15,701 bases of DNA, taken from DP-20 sp964539925. GTDB taxonomy: Bacteria; Desulfobacterota; Binatia; UBA9968. The stretch is taken from assembly GCA_964539925.1 (NCBI GenBank), contig CAZILB010000091.1, forward strand, positions 1 through 15,701, given 5' to 3'. The notes below the pieces were generated by a model. That model was given only the letters and a program-made list of their open reading frames with translations. It ran no database searches and was not told the origin of the DNA. Positions within the stretch are counted from its first letter, which is position 1. The number at the start of each line of letters is the position of its first letter. Of the stretch, positions 6,311 to 13,174 are shown piece after piece. The translations under genes and the position numbers were made by a program.

Positions 6311-7366
6311 ATGAAAACGCCGCCTCTTCTGCGCGGCCGCGGCTCGGCCGCTAATCCTAAAAACCGCTTTGAAAATTTCGAGCGGGTGGCCGAGCCGCCG
6401 GAGGACGGCGACGAAGTCTCATCCCCTAGCACCGAGTTTTTTCCCGACCACAGCAAATCGATTATCGCCTACAACGACAGTCCGGATGTCGGCTTCGATG
6501 CCAGCATCAACCCCTATCGAGGCTGCGAGCACGGCTGTGTTTACTGCTATGCCCGGCCAACCCATGAATATCTCGGTTTCTCCTCCGGGTTGGACTTCGA
6601 AACTAAGATCATGGTCAAAGAAGGTGCGCCGGAGCTCTTGCGCAAAGAGTTGTCGAGTTCCCATTGGCGCCCACAGCTGGTCGCGCTCAGCGGCAATACC
6701 GACTGCTATCAGCCGGTGGAAAAGCACAAACAGTTGACGCGGCGTTGCCTGGAAGTGCTGCTCGAATTTCGCAATCCGGTGATGATCGTAACCAAGAACC
6801 ATCTGGTCACCCGGGACATCGATCTATTATCCGAGCTCGCCCGTTTCGACTGCGCCGGCGTGACGATCTCGCTGACGACGCTCGATCACAAGCTCTCGTC
6901 ATTGCTCGAGCCCCGAGCGTCCCGGCCGGCGCGGCGGCTGGCGGCGATCCGGGCCATGGCCGAAGCCAAAGTTCCGGTCGGATATTTGCAGGCGCCGATG
7001 GTTCCCGGTCTCACCGACGCGGAAGCGCCGGCGATCGCAGTGGCGGCGGCTGCGGCGGGAGCGACCTTTTCCGGCTACGTCGCGCTGCGCTTGCCGTTCG
7101 CCGTGAAATCGTTGTTCGAGCAATGGCTCGACCGCCACTATCCCGAAAAGAAGCAAAAGATCTTGAACCGCGTGCGGGAAATCCGCGGCGGTAAGCTCAA
7201 CGATCCGAATTTCAAGACGCGTATGCGCGGCGAGGGGATTTTCGCCGAACAGATGGCCGAGCTGTTCAAGCTCGCGCGCAAAAAATCCGGCATTCAAGAA
7301 CGTTGGCCGAAGCTCAGCACGGAGCATTTTCGACGGCCGGCAAGAGACCAGTTGAATCTTTTCTGA
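6311..7366 (+). CDS. PA0069-family radical SAM protein
   Basis: A 351-residue radical S-adenosylmethionine protein. The cluster motif is Cys72-x3-Cys76-x2-Cys79 within INPYRGCEHGCVYCYAR, which matches the PA0069/Rv2578c family; these fall in COG1533, annotated 'DNA repair photolyase' by distant similarity to spore photoproduct lyase. The N-terminal RGRG..NPKNRF (residues 8-20) is also typical of the family. Later blocks are LSGNTDCYQPVEK, MIVTKNHLVTRDIDLL and VGYLQAPMVPGLTD. The C-terminus ends in RDQLNLF. No substrate has been assigned to this family as far as I know. It begins 9 bases after the small basic protein, so the two are probably co-transcribed, and it lies opposite nth. It converges on the VOC gene at 7463. 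Confidence 0.9.
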   Translation: MKTPPLLRGRGSAANPKNRFENFERVAEPPEDGDEVSSPSTEFFPDHSKSIIAYNDSPDVGFDASINPYRGCEHGCVYCYARPTHEYLGFSSGLDFETKIMVKEGAPELLRKELSSSHWRPQLVALSGNTDCYQPVEKHKQLTRRCLEVLLEFRNPVMIVTKNHLVTRDIDLLSELARFDCAGVTISLTTLDHKLSSLLEPRASRPARRLAAIRAMAEAKVPVGYLQAPMVPGLTDAEAPAIAVAAAAAGATFSGYVALRLPFAVKSLFEQWLDRHYPEKKQKILNRVREIRGGKLNDPNFKTRMRGEGIFAEQMAELFKLARKKSGIQERWPKLSTEHFRRPARDQLNLF

Positions 7367-7411
7367 TCGGGTTCGCGGCGCGCTGCGCTCGCAAGTTTCA
7401 ATTTCAATTGT

Positions 7412-7424
7412 CAGATTGAATCTG
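7412..7424. repeat. Small palindrome in the convergent intergenic region
   Basis: CAGATTGAATCTG is a perfect inverted repeat around a central G, in an AT-rich patch (7393-7440) with repeated TTTCAA units between the convergent radical SAM and VOC genes. It may be an intergenic repeat remnant. It lacks the GC stem and T-run of a terminator. Confidence 0.45.
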
Positions 7425-7449
7425 TCATTTGAGATTTGCGATCCGACAT

Positions 7450-7462
7450 GGCGCTCAGCGCC
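7450..7462 (-). terminator. Possible hairpin after the VOC gene
   Basis: GGCGCTCAGCGCC is a perfect 6-base inverted repeat around one base, touching the stop codon of the VOC gene at 7463. The GC-rich stem fits a transcription end, but no T-run follows on the minus strand, so it is weak as an intrinsic terminator. Confidence 0.3.
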
Positions 7463-7813
7463 CTAGTCGCAGTAGTATTCGAGTTGGTACCCGTTGGGGT
7501 CGGTGATGTAAAAGGCGCTCTTGCCGCGCCGCCCGGCGATTTTCACGCCATGTTCTTTGAGTTTGGACTCCAGGCGTTTGAGGCTTGCGGCAGTGGCCTT
7601 AAAGCCGAGATGCTCCAAGCCCTGATGGCCCCTGGCCGGCGTGGAGCTTTTGACGAAGTTCAGTAGATCGCCACTGCCCGGGGTGGTGAGAAAAAGCATC
7701 GATGGCGGGTGGCGAAAGGCGACTTTCATCCCGAGTACGCCGACGTAAAATTCTTCGGTCTTTTTAAGATCCCGCACTTTGAGGGCGATGTGGCTCAAGC
7801 CTTTTTTTGCCAT
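7463..7813 (-). CDS. VOC-family protein (glyoxalase/dioxygenase superfamily)
   Basis: A 116-residue vicinal-oxygen-chelate protein with two beta-alpha-beta-beta-beta modules. It starts LSHIALKVRDLKKTEEFY and ends ITDPNGYQLEYY, both standard for the family. Candidate ligands are His8, His68 (GLEHLGF) and Glu112. The fourth position, usually Glu or Gln, appears to be Asn52 (DLLNFV), which is unlike glyoxalase I. It could be a dioxygenase, isomerase or resistance-type VOC protein; the substrate is unknown. AAGGAG at 7821-7826, 7 bases upstream, fixes the start at 7813. It stands alone on the minus strand, converging on the radical SAM gene and divergent from the MFS gene across the assembly gap. 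It is only distantly like the gloA at 2217. Confidence 0.85.
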   Translation of the reverse strand: MAKKGLSHIALKVRDLKKTEEFYVGVLGMKVAFRHPPSMLFLTTPGSGDLLNFVKSSTPARGHQGLEHLGFKATAASLKRLESKLKEHGVKIAGRRGKSAFYITDPNGYQLEYYCD

Positions 7814-7820
7814 GGCCGGA

Positions 7821-7826
7821 CTCCTT
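7821..7826 (-). promoter_or_regulatory. Ribosome binding site of the VOC gene
   Basis: AAGGAG on the minus strand, 7 bases before the ATG at 7813. Confidence 0.7.
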
Positions 7827-7902
7827 ACTCCGGGAGAGATCTAACCTCAAAGGGCGCAAGTCCGCAACCTATGGAACGGAAGCATTCACCGCTGAGGCGC
7901 TG

Positions 7903-8002
7903 NNNNNNNNNNNNNNNNNNNNNNNNNNNNNNNNNNNNNNNNNNNNNNNNNNNNNNNNNNNNNNNNNNNNNNNNNNNNNNNNNNNNNNNNNNNNNNNNNN
8001 NN
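7903..8002. other. Assembly gap (100 N)
   Basis: Exactly 100 unresolved bases, the conventional length for a scaffold gap of unknown size. True distance and content are unknown. The left edge (7891-7902) reads GCTGAGGC followed by GCTG, the start of an 8-base tandem repeat, which may be why assembly failed. Any reading frame drawn through the gap, such as one joining 7709 to the MFS gene, is an artefact. Confidence 0.97.
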
Positions 8003-8026
8003 CTCTCGCTTCGCGGTGGCGCAACT

Positions 8027-9349
8027 TTGGCTTCCATCCATTCAGCTTCGCTATCCTATCGAAAACCGAAAATCTTCTACGGTTGGTATATCGTCGCGGT
8101 CGGGTTTTTGTCGCATGTCGCCTGCGCCTTCCACATGTCGAGCACGCTCAGCGTTTTTCTCAAACCGCTTACCGAAGACCTGGCGGTTTCGCGCGGGCTG
8201 TTTTCCCTGCTCCGCTCGGGAGAGATTCTCATCGGCGCCGCGATGGCGCCGCTGGTGGGACCGCTGGTGGACCGCTACGGCGGGCGCTGGCTCATGGCCG
8301 GCGGGGCGCTCGCCGCCGGTACCGGTTTTGTTTTATTGAGCCAGGTCGGATCGTTCTGGCAGTTTCTCATTTTGCGCTGGGCATTCATCACCGTCGGCGG
8401 GGTCTTCATGTGCCACATGGTCGTGAGCGTCACGGTGGCGCGCTGGTTCGTGCGCAAACGCGGCCGCGCGATCGCCATCGCCAGTCTGGGTCAGGGGCTG
8501 TCCAAGGTTTTGATTCCAGTGGTTACGGCGATCCTGTTCGTCTGGGTCGGCTGGCGCTGGACCTGGTCGATCTTCGGCCTGATTACGCTGGTCTTGATCG
8601 TTGTGCCGGCGTTGATCTTCATGCGCCGAAGTCCCGAAGAGATGGGCCTAAAACCCGACGGCGAGAAGCCGGCGGCAGGGGGCGCGGCGCCGACGAAAGA
8701 GCGCCTTGAAGAAGCGCGCCGCCAAGCTCTTGCCGACGAAACGGTCTGGACCTGGCGCGAAGTGATCCGCACCCGAACTTTTTGGCTGATCTGCGTGATC
8801 TATGGCATGGCCAACGTCGGCATCGCCGGTCTCAATCTCCATGTTTTTGCTTTTGTCACCGATATCGGCTTTCCCTCCCTCGTAGCGGCCACGGTTCTCA
8901 GCATCATTGCCCTAACCCAGTTGGGCTCGACATTGATATGGGGAATGCTCGGCGAGCGCATCGAGATCCGCTGGGCGAGCATGACGATGTTTCTGATTCA
9001 GGCGTTCGGCCTCGCGCTGGCGATCGCCACGGTTCAGCTGGTGCCCGTTTATGCCGGATTTTTCTTTTACGGCATCGGGCTCGGCGGCAGCTGGGTGCTG
9101 CAAGAACTGATCTGGGCCAATTACTTTGGCCGCGTATCCCTCGGCACGGTGCGCGGCCTGGGGATTCTGGTGACCCATGCCTTCGGAGCGGGCGGTGCGC
9201 CGTTCTTCGGATTCGTTCACGATGTCACCGGCAGCTATCAGTCGTCCTTTGTCGCTTTCGTCATCGCCCTTTTGGCCGCCGCTTTTTTGAGCCTCGCGGT
9301 ACGCGCGCCGCGAAAACGCGCTTTGCAAACTTCGTCGTCGTCGGGTTGA
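8027..9349 (+). CDS. MFS transporter (start uncertain, at gap edge)
   Basis: A 12-helix major facilitator protein of about 440 residues, resembling the oxalate/formate antiporter and monocarboxylate branch. The opening KPKIFYGWYIVAVGFL is typical of that group. The loop after helix 2 carries the MFS motif GPLVDRYGGRWLM. A hydrophilic central loop (roughly 8630-8760, ending ETVWTWREVIRTRTFW) separates two six-helix halves. No in-frame ATG exists between the gap and the first helix. The TTG at 8027, preceded by GGTGG at 8015-8019, is the best visible start, though the real one could lie inside the gap. The substrate is probably an organic anion, by family only. Its TGA stop lies inside the -35 box of the downstream transport operon. 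Confidence 0.85.
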   Translation: MASIHSASLSYRKPKIFYGWYIVAVGFLSHVACAFHMSSTLSVFLKPLTEDLAVSRGLFSLLRSGEILIGAAMAPLVGPLVDRYGGRWLMAGGALAAGTGFVLLSQVGSFWQFLILRWAFITVGGVFMCHMVVSVTVARWFVRKRGRAIAIASLGQGLSKVLIPVVTAILFVWVGWRWTWSIFGLITLVLIVVPALIFMRRSPEEMGLKPDGEKPAAGGAAPTKERLEEARRQALADETVWTWREVIRTRTFWLICVIYGMANVGIAGLNLHVFAFVTDIGFPSLVAATVLSIIALTQLGSTLIWGMLGERIEIRWASMTMFLIQAFGLALAIATVQLVPVYAGFFFYGIGLGGSWVLQELIWANYFGRVSLGTVRGLGILVTHAFGAGGAPFFGFVHDVTGSYQSSFVAFVIALLAAAFLSLAVRAPRKRALQTSSSSG

Positions 9350-9373
9350 CCGGAGCGCGCGAGCGCGCATAAT
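9346..9373 (+). promoter_or_regulatory. Sigma-70 promoter of the MCE transport operon
   Basis: TTGACC (9346-9351) and CATAAT (9368-9373) each match five of six consensus bases and are 16 bases apart. Transcription would start near 9380, about 30 bases before the ATG at 9412. The -35 box overlaps the stop codon of the MFS gene. Confidence 0.6.
9353..9368 (+). repeat. Tandem GAGCGCGC repeat in the promoter spacer
   Basis: Two perfect copies of GAGCGCGC fill almost all of the promoter spacer. Each contains the self-complementary GCGCGC, so the pair can also be read as an inverted repeat around GA. Its position between the -35 and -10 boxes suits an operator, but this is inference. Confidence 0.5.
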
Positions 9374-9411
9374 GCCTCACAAGGCGGTTACTCCGACATC
9401 GCCCTTCAAAC

Positions 9412-10551
9412 ATGGCCTCGTCCTCCAATAGCTTGATCGAGCTGCGCACGGAAGGACCGCAGAACGGCCCGTTCAAGGTGGTCTTCGCGGGCCGTCTCGA
9501 TTCCTCCACGGTCGGCGGAATCTGGCGCCAGGCGACGGCGGCGGTTCGCGGTGCAAAGGCCGCCAACGTGATCATCGACGCGGGCGGGGTCGAGTATTGT
9601 GACGGCGCCGGCATCGCCCTGTTTTTCCATTTGCGCCGGGTGCAAAGCGAGGCGGGAGGCGAACTGGAGATCGCCAGCCTGCGGTCTGAATTCGCCGCGC
9701 TGATGAACGGCTGGGAATCCGCCCGCGCCGGCGAGGCCATGCCGGAACCTTCGCGGAAAACGCCGCTGGCCGAGGAAATCGGCCAAGCTGCCGTTGAGGT
9801 GTGGCGTGATATCCACGCCTTGATCGCGTTTGTCGGCGAGCTTTGCGTGGCGCTGGTCTACGCTGCAATCCATCCGCGCAGCGTACGCTGGCGCGATGCC
9901 CTGGCGGTCGCCGAAGCCGCCGGGGTCAATGCTTTGCCGATCGTGGCGCTGGTCAGTTTCTTGATGGGACTGATCATGGCGTTCCAGGCGGCCATCCCCC
10001 TGCGCCAGTTCGGCGCTGAACTGTTCGTGGCCAATCTCATCGGCCTCTCCATGCTGCGCGAGTTGGGTCCGTTGATGACCGCGATCATCTTGGCCGGACG
10101 CTCCGGCTCGGCCTTTGCTGCCGAGCTCGGCACCATGAAAGTCCGCGAAGAGATCGACGCGCTTAAAACCATGGGCCTCGATCCGGTGCGCTTCCTGGTG
10201 GTGCCCCGCGTGGTCGCCGCGGTCTTCATGACGCCGCTGCTGACGATCTTTGCCAACCTATTGGGGCTGATTGGCGGCTCGGTGGTGATGCTCTCCCTGG
10301 GTTTTCCGCTGATCACCTACTTTCACCAGATTCAATACGCGGTGACCTACGGATCATTGGTCGGTGGCCTGGTGAAGGCATTTGTCTTCGGCATCCTGGT
10401 CGCCGGCATCGGCTGCTTGCGCGGGCTGCAAGCGCAAACCGGCGCTACCGCTGTCGGTGAATCGACCACCCGCGCGGTGGTCAGCGGGATTATTTTGATC
10501 ACGCTCGCCGACGGGATTTTCTCGGTGGTCTATTATTATCTCGGAGTCTAG
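9412..10551 (+). CDS. mlaE: STAS-MlaE fused ABC transporter permease
   Basis: A 379-residue inner-membrane permease of an MCE-type ABC transporter. Residues about 8-105 form a STAS domain (role of MlaB) fused ahead of the MlaE permease (about 120-379). In the STAS loop VEYCDGAGI the usual Ser of the D-S-x-G motif is Gly65. The permease has about five helices and the conserved coupling segment MKVREEIDALKTMGLDP (about residues 242-258), plus RELGPLMTAIILAGRSGSAF. It would move phospholipid or another hydrophobic substrate with the ATPase encoded next. The ATG at 9412 lacks a strong ribosome site but follows a good promoter. Its TAG stop touches the next ATG (TAGATG), so coupling is tight. The symbol reflects the family, not proven function. 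Confidence 0.93.
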   Translation: MASSSNSLIELRTEGPQNGPFKVVFAGRLDSSTVGGIWRQATAAVRGAKAANVIIDAGGVEYCDGAGIALFFHLRRVQSEAGGELEIASLRSEFAALMNGWESARAGEAMPEPSRKTPLAEEIGQAAVEVWRDIHALIAFVGELCVALVYAAIHPRSVRWRDALAVAEAAGVNALPIVALVSFLMGLIMAFQAAIPLRQFGAELFVANLIGLSMLRELGPLMTAIILAGRSGSAFAAELGTMKVREEIDALKTMGLDPVRFLVVPRVVAAVFMTPLLTIFANLLGLIGGSVVMLSLGFPLITYFHQIQYAVTYGSLVGGLVKAFVFGILVAGIGCLRGLQAQTGATAVGESTTRAVVSGIILITLADGIFSVVYYYLGV

Positions 10552-11325
10552 ATGGCGGGCGAGGAAAAACGCGAAGTCATTATCCGGGTGGAAAACTTCA
10601 CGGCCGCCTACGACGGGCAGGTCGTCCTGGATCGAGTCAACTTCGAAGTCTACGCCGGCGAGGTCTTCGTCATCCTTGGCGGCTCGGGCTGCGGCAAGAG
10701 CACCTTGCTCAAACACATGATCGGCCTTTACAAGCCGGCCAGGGGACGAATCTACATTGACGGCGAGGATATCGCCGCGGCCAACGGCGAGCCGCGGTTA
10801 AAGATACTTAGAAAATTCGGCGTCATGTACCAAAGCGGCGCCCTGTTCGGCTCGATGACGCTGCTCGAAAACGTGGCTTTGCCTTTGGAAGAGTTCACCG
10901 ACCTGCCGCCCGAGGCGATTCGCTTGATCGCGACCATGAAACTCGAAAGAGTGGGTTTGAGCGGCGTCGCCGATCGCATGCCGGCGGAACTCAGCGGCGG
11001 CATGCAGAAACGCGGCGCCATCGCCCGCGCTATGGCGCTCGATCCCCGGCTGCTGTTTCTCGACGAACTGTCCGCCGGACTGGACCCGATTACCTCTGTG
11101 GAACTCGATCAATTGGTTTTGAGCCTGGCGCGCAGCTTGAAAATCACCTTCGTGGTGATCACCCATGAATTGCCGAGCATCTTCACAATTGCGGATCGGG
11201 TGATAATGTTGGATAAAAAGGAAAAGGGCATCATTGCCGCGGGCACGCCGCAGGAGTTGCGCGATCATAGCCCAGACCCCCGCGTGCGCCAATTCTTTTC
11301 CCGGCAAGCGGCGCCGCCAGGGTGA
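10552..11325 (+). CDS. mlaF: ABC transporter ATPase, MlaF type
   Basis: A 257-residue cytoplasmic ATPase that powers the MlaE permease. Walker A is GGSGCGKST (residues 43-51), the Q-loop is Gln94 in MYQSGALFGSMT, and the signature is LSGGM (147-151). Walker B is LLFLDE with catalytic Glu172, and the H-loop is His205 in VITHEL. The D-loop reads LSAGLDP; the usual Pro after the catalytic Glu is Leu173. YQSGALFxSMT is characteristic of the MlaF/Mkl family. GGAG in the last codons of mlaE (10543-10546) serves as its ribosome site. All nucleotide-binding motifs are intact, so it should be active. Confidence 0.94.
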   Translation: MAGEEKREVIIRVENFTAAYDGQVVLDRVNFEVYAGEVFVILGGSGCGKSTLLKHMIGLYKPARGRIYIDGEDIAAANGEPRLKILRKFGVMYQSGALFGSMTLLENVALPLEEFTDLPPEAIRLIATMKLERVGLSGVADRMPAELSGGMQKRGAIARAMALDPRLLFLDELSAGLDPITSVELDQLVLSLARSLKITFVVITHELPSIFTIADRVIMLDKKEKGIIAAGTPQELRDHSPDPRVRQFFSRQAAPPG

Positions 11326-11326
11326 G

Positions 11327-11339
11327 GGGGACTGTCCCC
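11327..11339. repeat. GGGGAC-T-GTCCCC palindrome between mlaF and mlaD
   Basis: A perfect 6-base inverted repeat with one central base begins 2 bases after the mlaF stop and is followed by TTT. It could be a weak attenuator, an mRNA processing hairpin or a copy of an intergenic repeat family. The T-run is too short for a strong intrinsic terminator. Confidence 0.5.
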
Positions 11340-11381
11340 TTTCGAGGATGCCAAGGCTAACCGCGCGGATGATCGAGAAAG

Positions 11382-12431
11382 ATGAGTTACTTCAAAATCG
11401 GGCTTTTCGTCATTAGCGCGACGATCCTGGGTGTCATCGGCGTCGTCGTGCTCGGCGTGGGCACGATTCTGCAAAAGACAGTATGGCTGGAGACCTACAT
11501 CGACGAGTCGGTGCAGGGCTTGGATATCGGCTCGCCCGTCAAGTTTCGCGGCGTTCCGATCGGCAAAGTCGAACAAATCCGTCTGACCAGCGTGGAATAT
11601 CCCACACCGCATAGCTATGTGCTGGTGCGCATTGGTTTGTCGAGCGATGTTTTAGCGTTTTCACGATCGGACGAGGGTATGGCCGGCTTCGCACAGGAAA
11701 TTGAAAAAGGCCTGCGCGTGCGTCTGGCGGCGCAGGGATTGACCGGCACCGCTTATATCGAAGCCGATTATCTCGACCCGGCGCGCCATCCGCCGCTGGA
11801 GATCGATTGGGAGCCCATGTATCCTTACGTGCCGTCGTCGCTCAGCCGCATCACGCAATTGAGCGATGCATTGGAAAGGATTCTTCGGGGCATGGAGACG
11901 GTCGACGTGGAACGTCTCATTCAGGGATTGGAGAGCTCGCTCACCACGATCACGAAGGTGGCGGAAGGCGCGGACTTTGAGAAGCTCGGCGCGCAAGCGA
12001 ACCTGTTTCTCACCGAACTGAGGGATACCAACCGGGAGTTAAAGAATCTGCTCGGCAGCGCCGAGCTCAAGTCGGCATTTTCCGACGGAGCGGCAGCGGC
12101 AAAAACGGCGCGCGAGATTGTGGAAGGCGCCGAGAAGCCTGTCAAACAGTTACTCGCGGATTTGCCGCGGGCGGCGGAAAGCGTCAATCGCATGATCGCG
12201 CGGCTCGATGAGATTACCGGCGATCTGCCGGAATCCACCGGACAGATGCGCCAGACGCTGCGCCGGCTGAACCGCATGCTGGCGGGCCAGCAGCAGGACA
12301 TCCAGACCACAATCGATAACCTGCGCGCGATCTCGGAAAACGTGAGAGAGCTGACGGAGGATTCCAAACGTTTCCCATCACAGGCGATCTTTGGCGCGCC
12401 GCCGACGCCGGCGGGGGCGATCGGTCGATGA
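11382..12431 (+). CDS. mlaD: MCE-domain substrate-binding protein, MlaD type
   Basis: A 349-residue protein anchored by one N-terminal membrane helix (about residues 6-29). The MCE domain follows (about 36-115), with the hallmark GLDIGSPVKFRGVPIGKVEQI. After GLTGTAYIEADYL comes a long helical region (about 160-330) with Ala/Leu/Glu-rich segments, as in MCE proteins that form a hexameric ring and helical tube across the periplasm. It is longer than E. coli MlaD, nearer to the single-MCE proteins of soil Proteobacteria. It starts 56 bases after mlaF across a palindrome, and its TGA overlaps the next ATG (ATGA). The ribosome site is weak (GAGAAAG). Confidence 0.92.
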   Translation: MSYFKIGLFVISATILGVIGVVVLGVGTILQKTVWLETYIDESVQGLDIGSPVKFRGVPIGKVEQIRLTSVEYPTPHSYVLVRIGLSSDVLAFSRSDEGMAGFAQEIEKGLRVRLAAQGLTGTAYIEADYLDPARHPPLEIDWEPMYPYVPSSLSRITQLSDALERILRGMETVDVERLIQGLESSLTTITKVAEGADFEKLGAQANLFLTELRDTNRELKNLLGSAELKSAFSDGAAAAKTAREIVEGAEKPVKQLLADLPRAAESVNRMIARLDEITGDLPESTGQMRQTLRRLNRMLAGQQQDIQTTIDNLRAISENVRELTEDSKRFPSQAIFGAPPTPAGAIGR

Positions 12432-13054
12432 TCCTATATCGCTTGACATTCGGGTTCTCCGTTATCTTCCTGTCGACCGCGCTGGCCGGCTGTGTGAGCC
12501 TGGATAAGGCGTATCCGGACAAACGCTACTTCGCCATCGAGGGACCGCGCGGCGAGCGTGCGGCCAATCCGACCGCGGGCGACGGCGTGCTTCTGATATC
12601 GCGTGTGCGCGTATCGCCGCGCTATGATGGCCGAAGTTTCATCTACCGGCGCAGCGACGCTCATTTCGAGTCGGATTTCTACAATCAATTCCTGGTTTCT
12701 CCCGGCGCCATGCTGACCGAAGAAATTCGCCGCGGCCTGGCCGAAGCCCAGATCGCCCAATACGTCGTGGGCACTTCGAGCCAATTGGAACCGACCCATG
12801 TGCTGGAGGGGACGGTGGACGCGTTTTACGGCGATTTTCGCGATTTGAGCGCTCCCAAAGCGGTGCTGGAGATGGAGTTTTTCTTGAGCAAGGAATCGCC
12901 GGCGAGAGCCGAGATTCTTACGCGCAAACGCTACGCCAAAGCGATCGCGGTGAGCGGCCGCAGCGTCGAAGCGCTGGTCCAGGGCTGGAACCAGGCGCTC
13001 CACGAAATCCTCGCCGCCCTCGCCGCCGACTTGAAAGCGATCGGCTTTCAATAA
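12428..13054 (+). CDS. ABC-type transport auxiliary lipoprotein (PqiC-like)
   Basis: A 208-residue lipoprotein. The signal peptide ends in the lipobox LAGC, with Cys22 as the lipidated residue. Val follows at +2, which in enteric bacteria would allow outer-membrane sorting. The mature part (YFAIEGPRG..., LLISRVRVSPRYDGRSFIYR, FESDFYNQFLVSPGAMLTEEIRRGL) matches the ABC_trans_aux family, which contains PqiC. Such proteins dock the MCE tube to the outer membrane. It overlaps mlaD by four bases (ATGA) and is the last gene of the operon. No MlaC-type periplasmic carrier is present, so the tube/lipoprotein route seems to replace a soluble shuttle. Confidence 0.88.
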   Translation: MILYRLTFGFSVIFLSTALAGCVSLDKAYPDKRYFAIEGPRGERAANPTAGDGVLLISRVRVSPRYDGRSFIYRRSDAHFESDFYNQFLVSPGAMLTEEIRRGLAEAQIAQYVVGTSSQLEPTHVLEGTVDAFYGDFRDLSAPKAVLEMEFFLSKESPARAEILTRKRYAKAIAVSGRSVEALVQGWNQALHEILAALAADLKAIGFQ

Positions 13055-13174
13055 ACCAGAAACTCATCCAACCACGGAGCGGATCATCAGCTTAAGCTCG
13101 CCCGCAAACAATGAAGATAGCGGCCACGGAATGAAACGAAAAGCCGTCTGTCCCGCTTAAAATGCCAGACTTTC
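13055..13174. other. Convergent intergenic region
   Basis: 120 bases between the ends of the lipoprotein and molybdoenzyme genes. It holds a 10-base palindrome AGCTTAAGCT (13089-13098) and a weak imperfect stem GTCTG/CAGAC. Neither has a T-run, so no convincing terminator is seen. Confidence 0.6.

Noticed and set aside
7709..8026. N-terminal extension of the MFS protein through the gap
   Set aside because: The frame is joined only by translating 100 N, and its left part is antisense to the VOC gene.
13135..13172. Terminator for the molybdoenzyme gene
   Set aside because: The GTCTG/CAGAC stem is only five bases with a large bulged loop, and no uninterrupted T-run follows.
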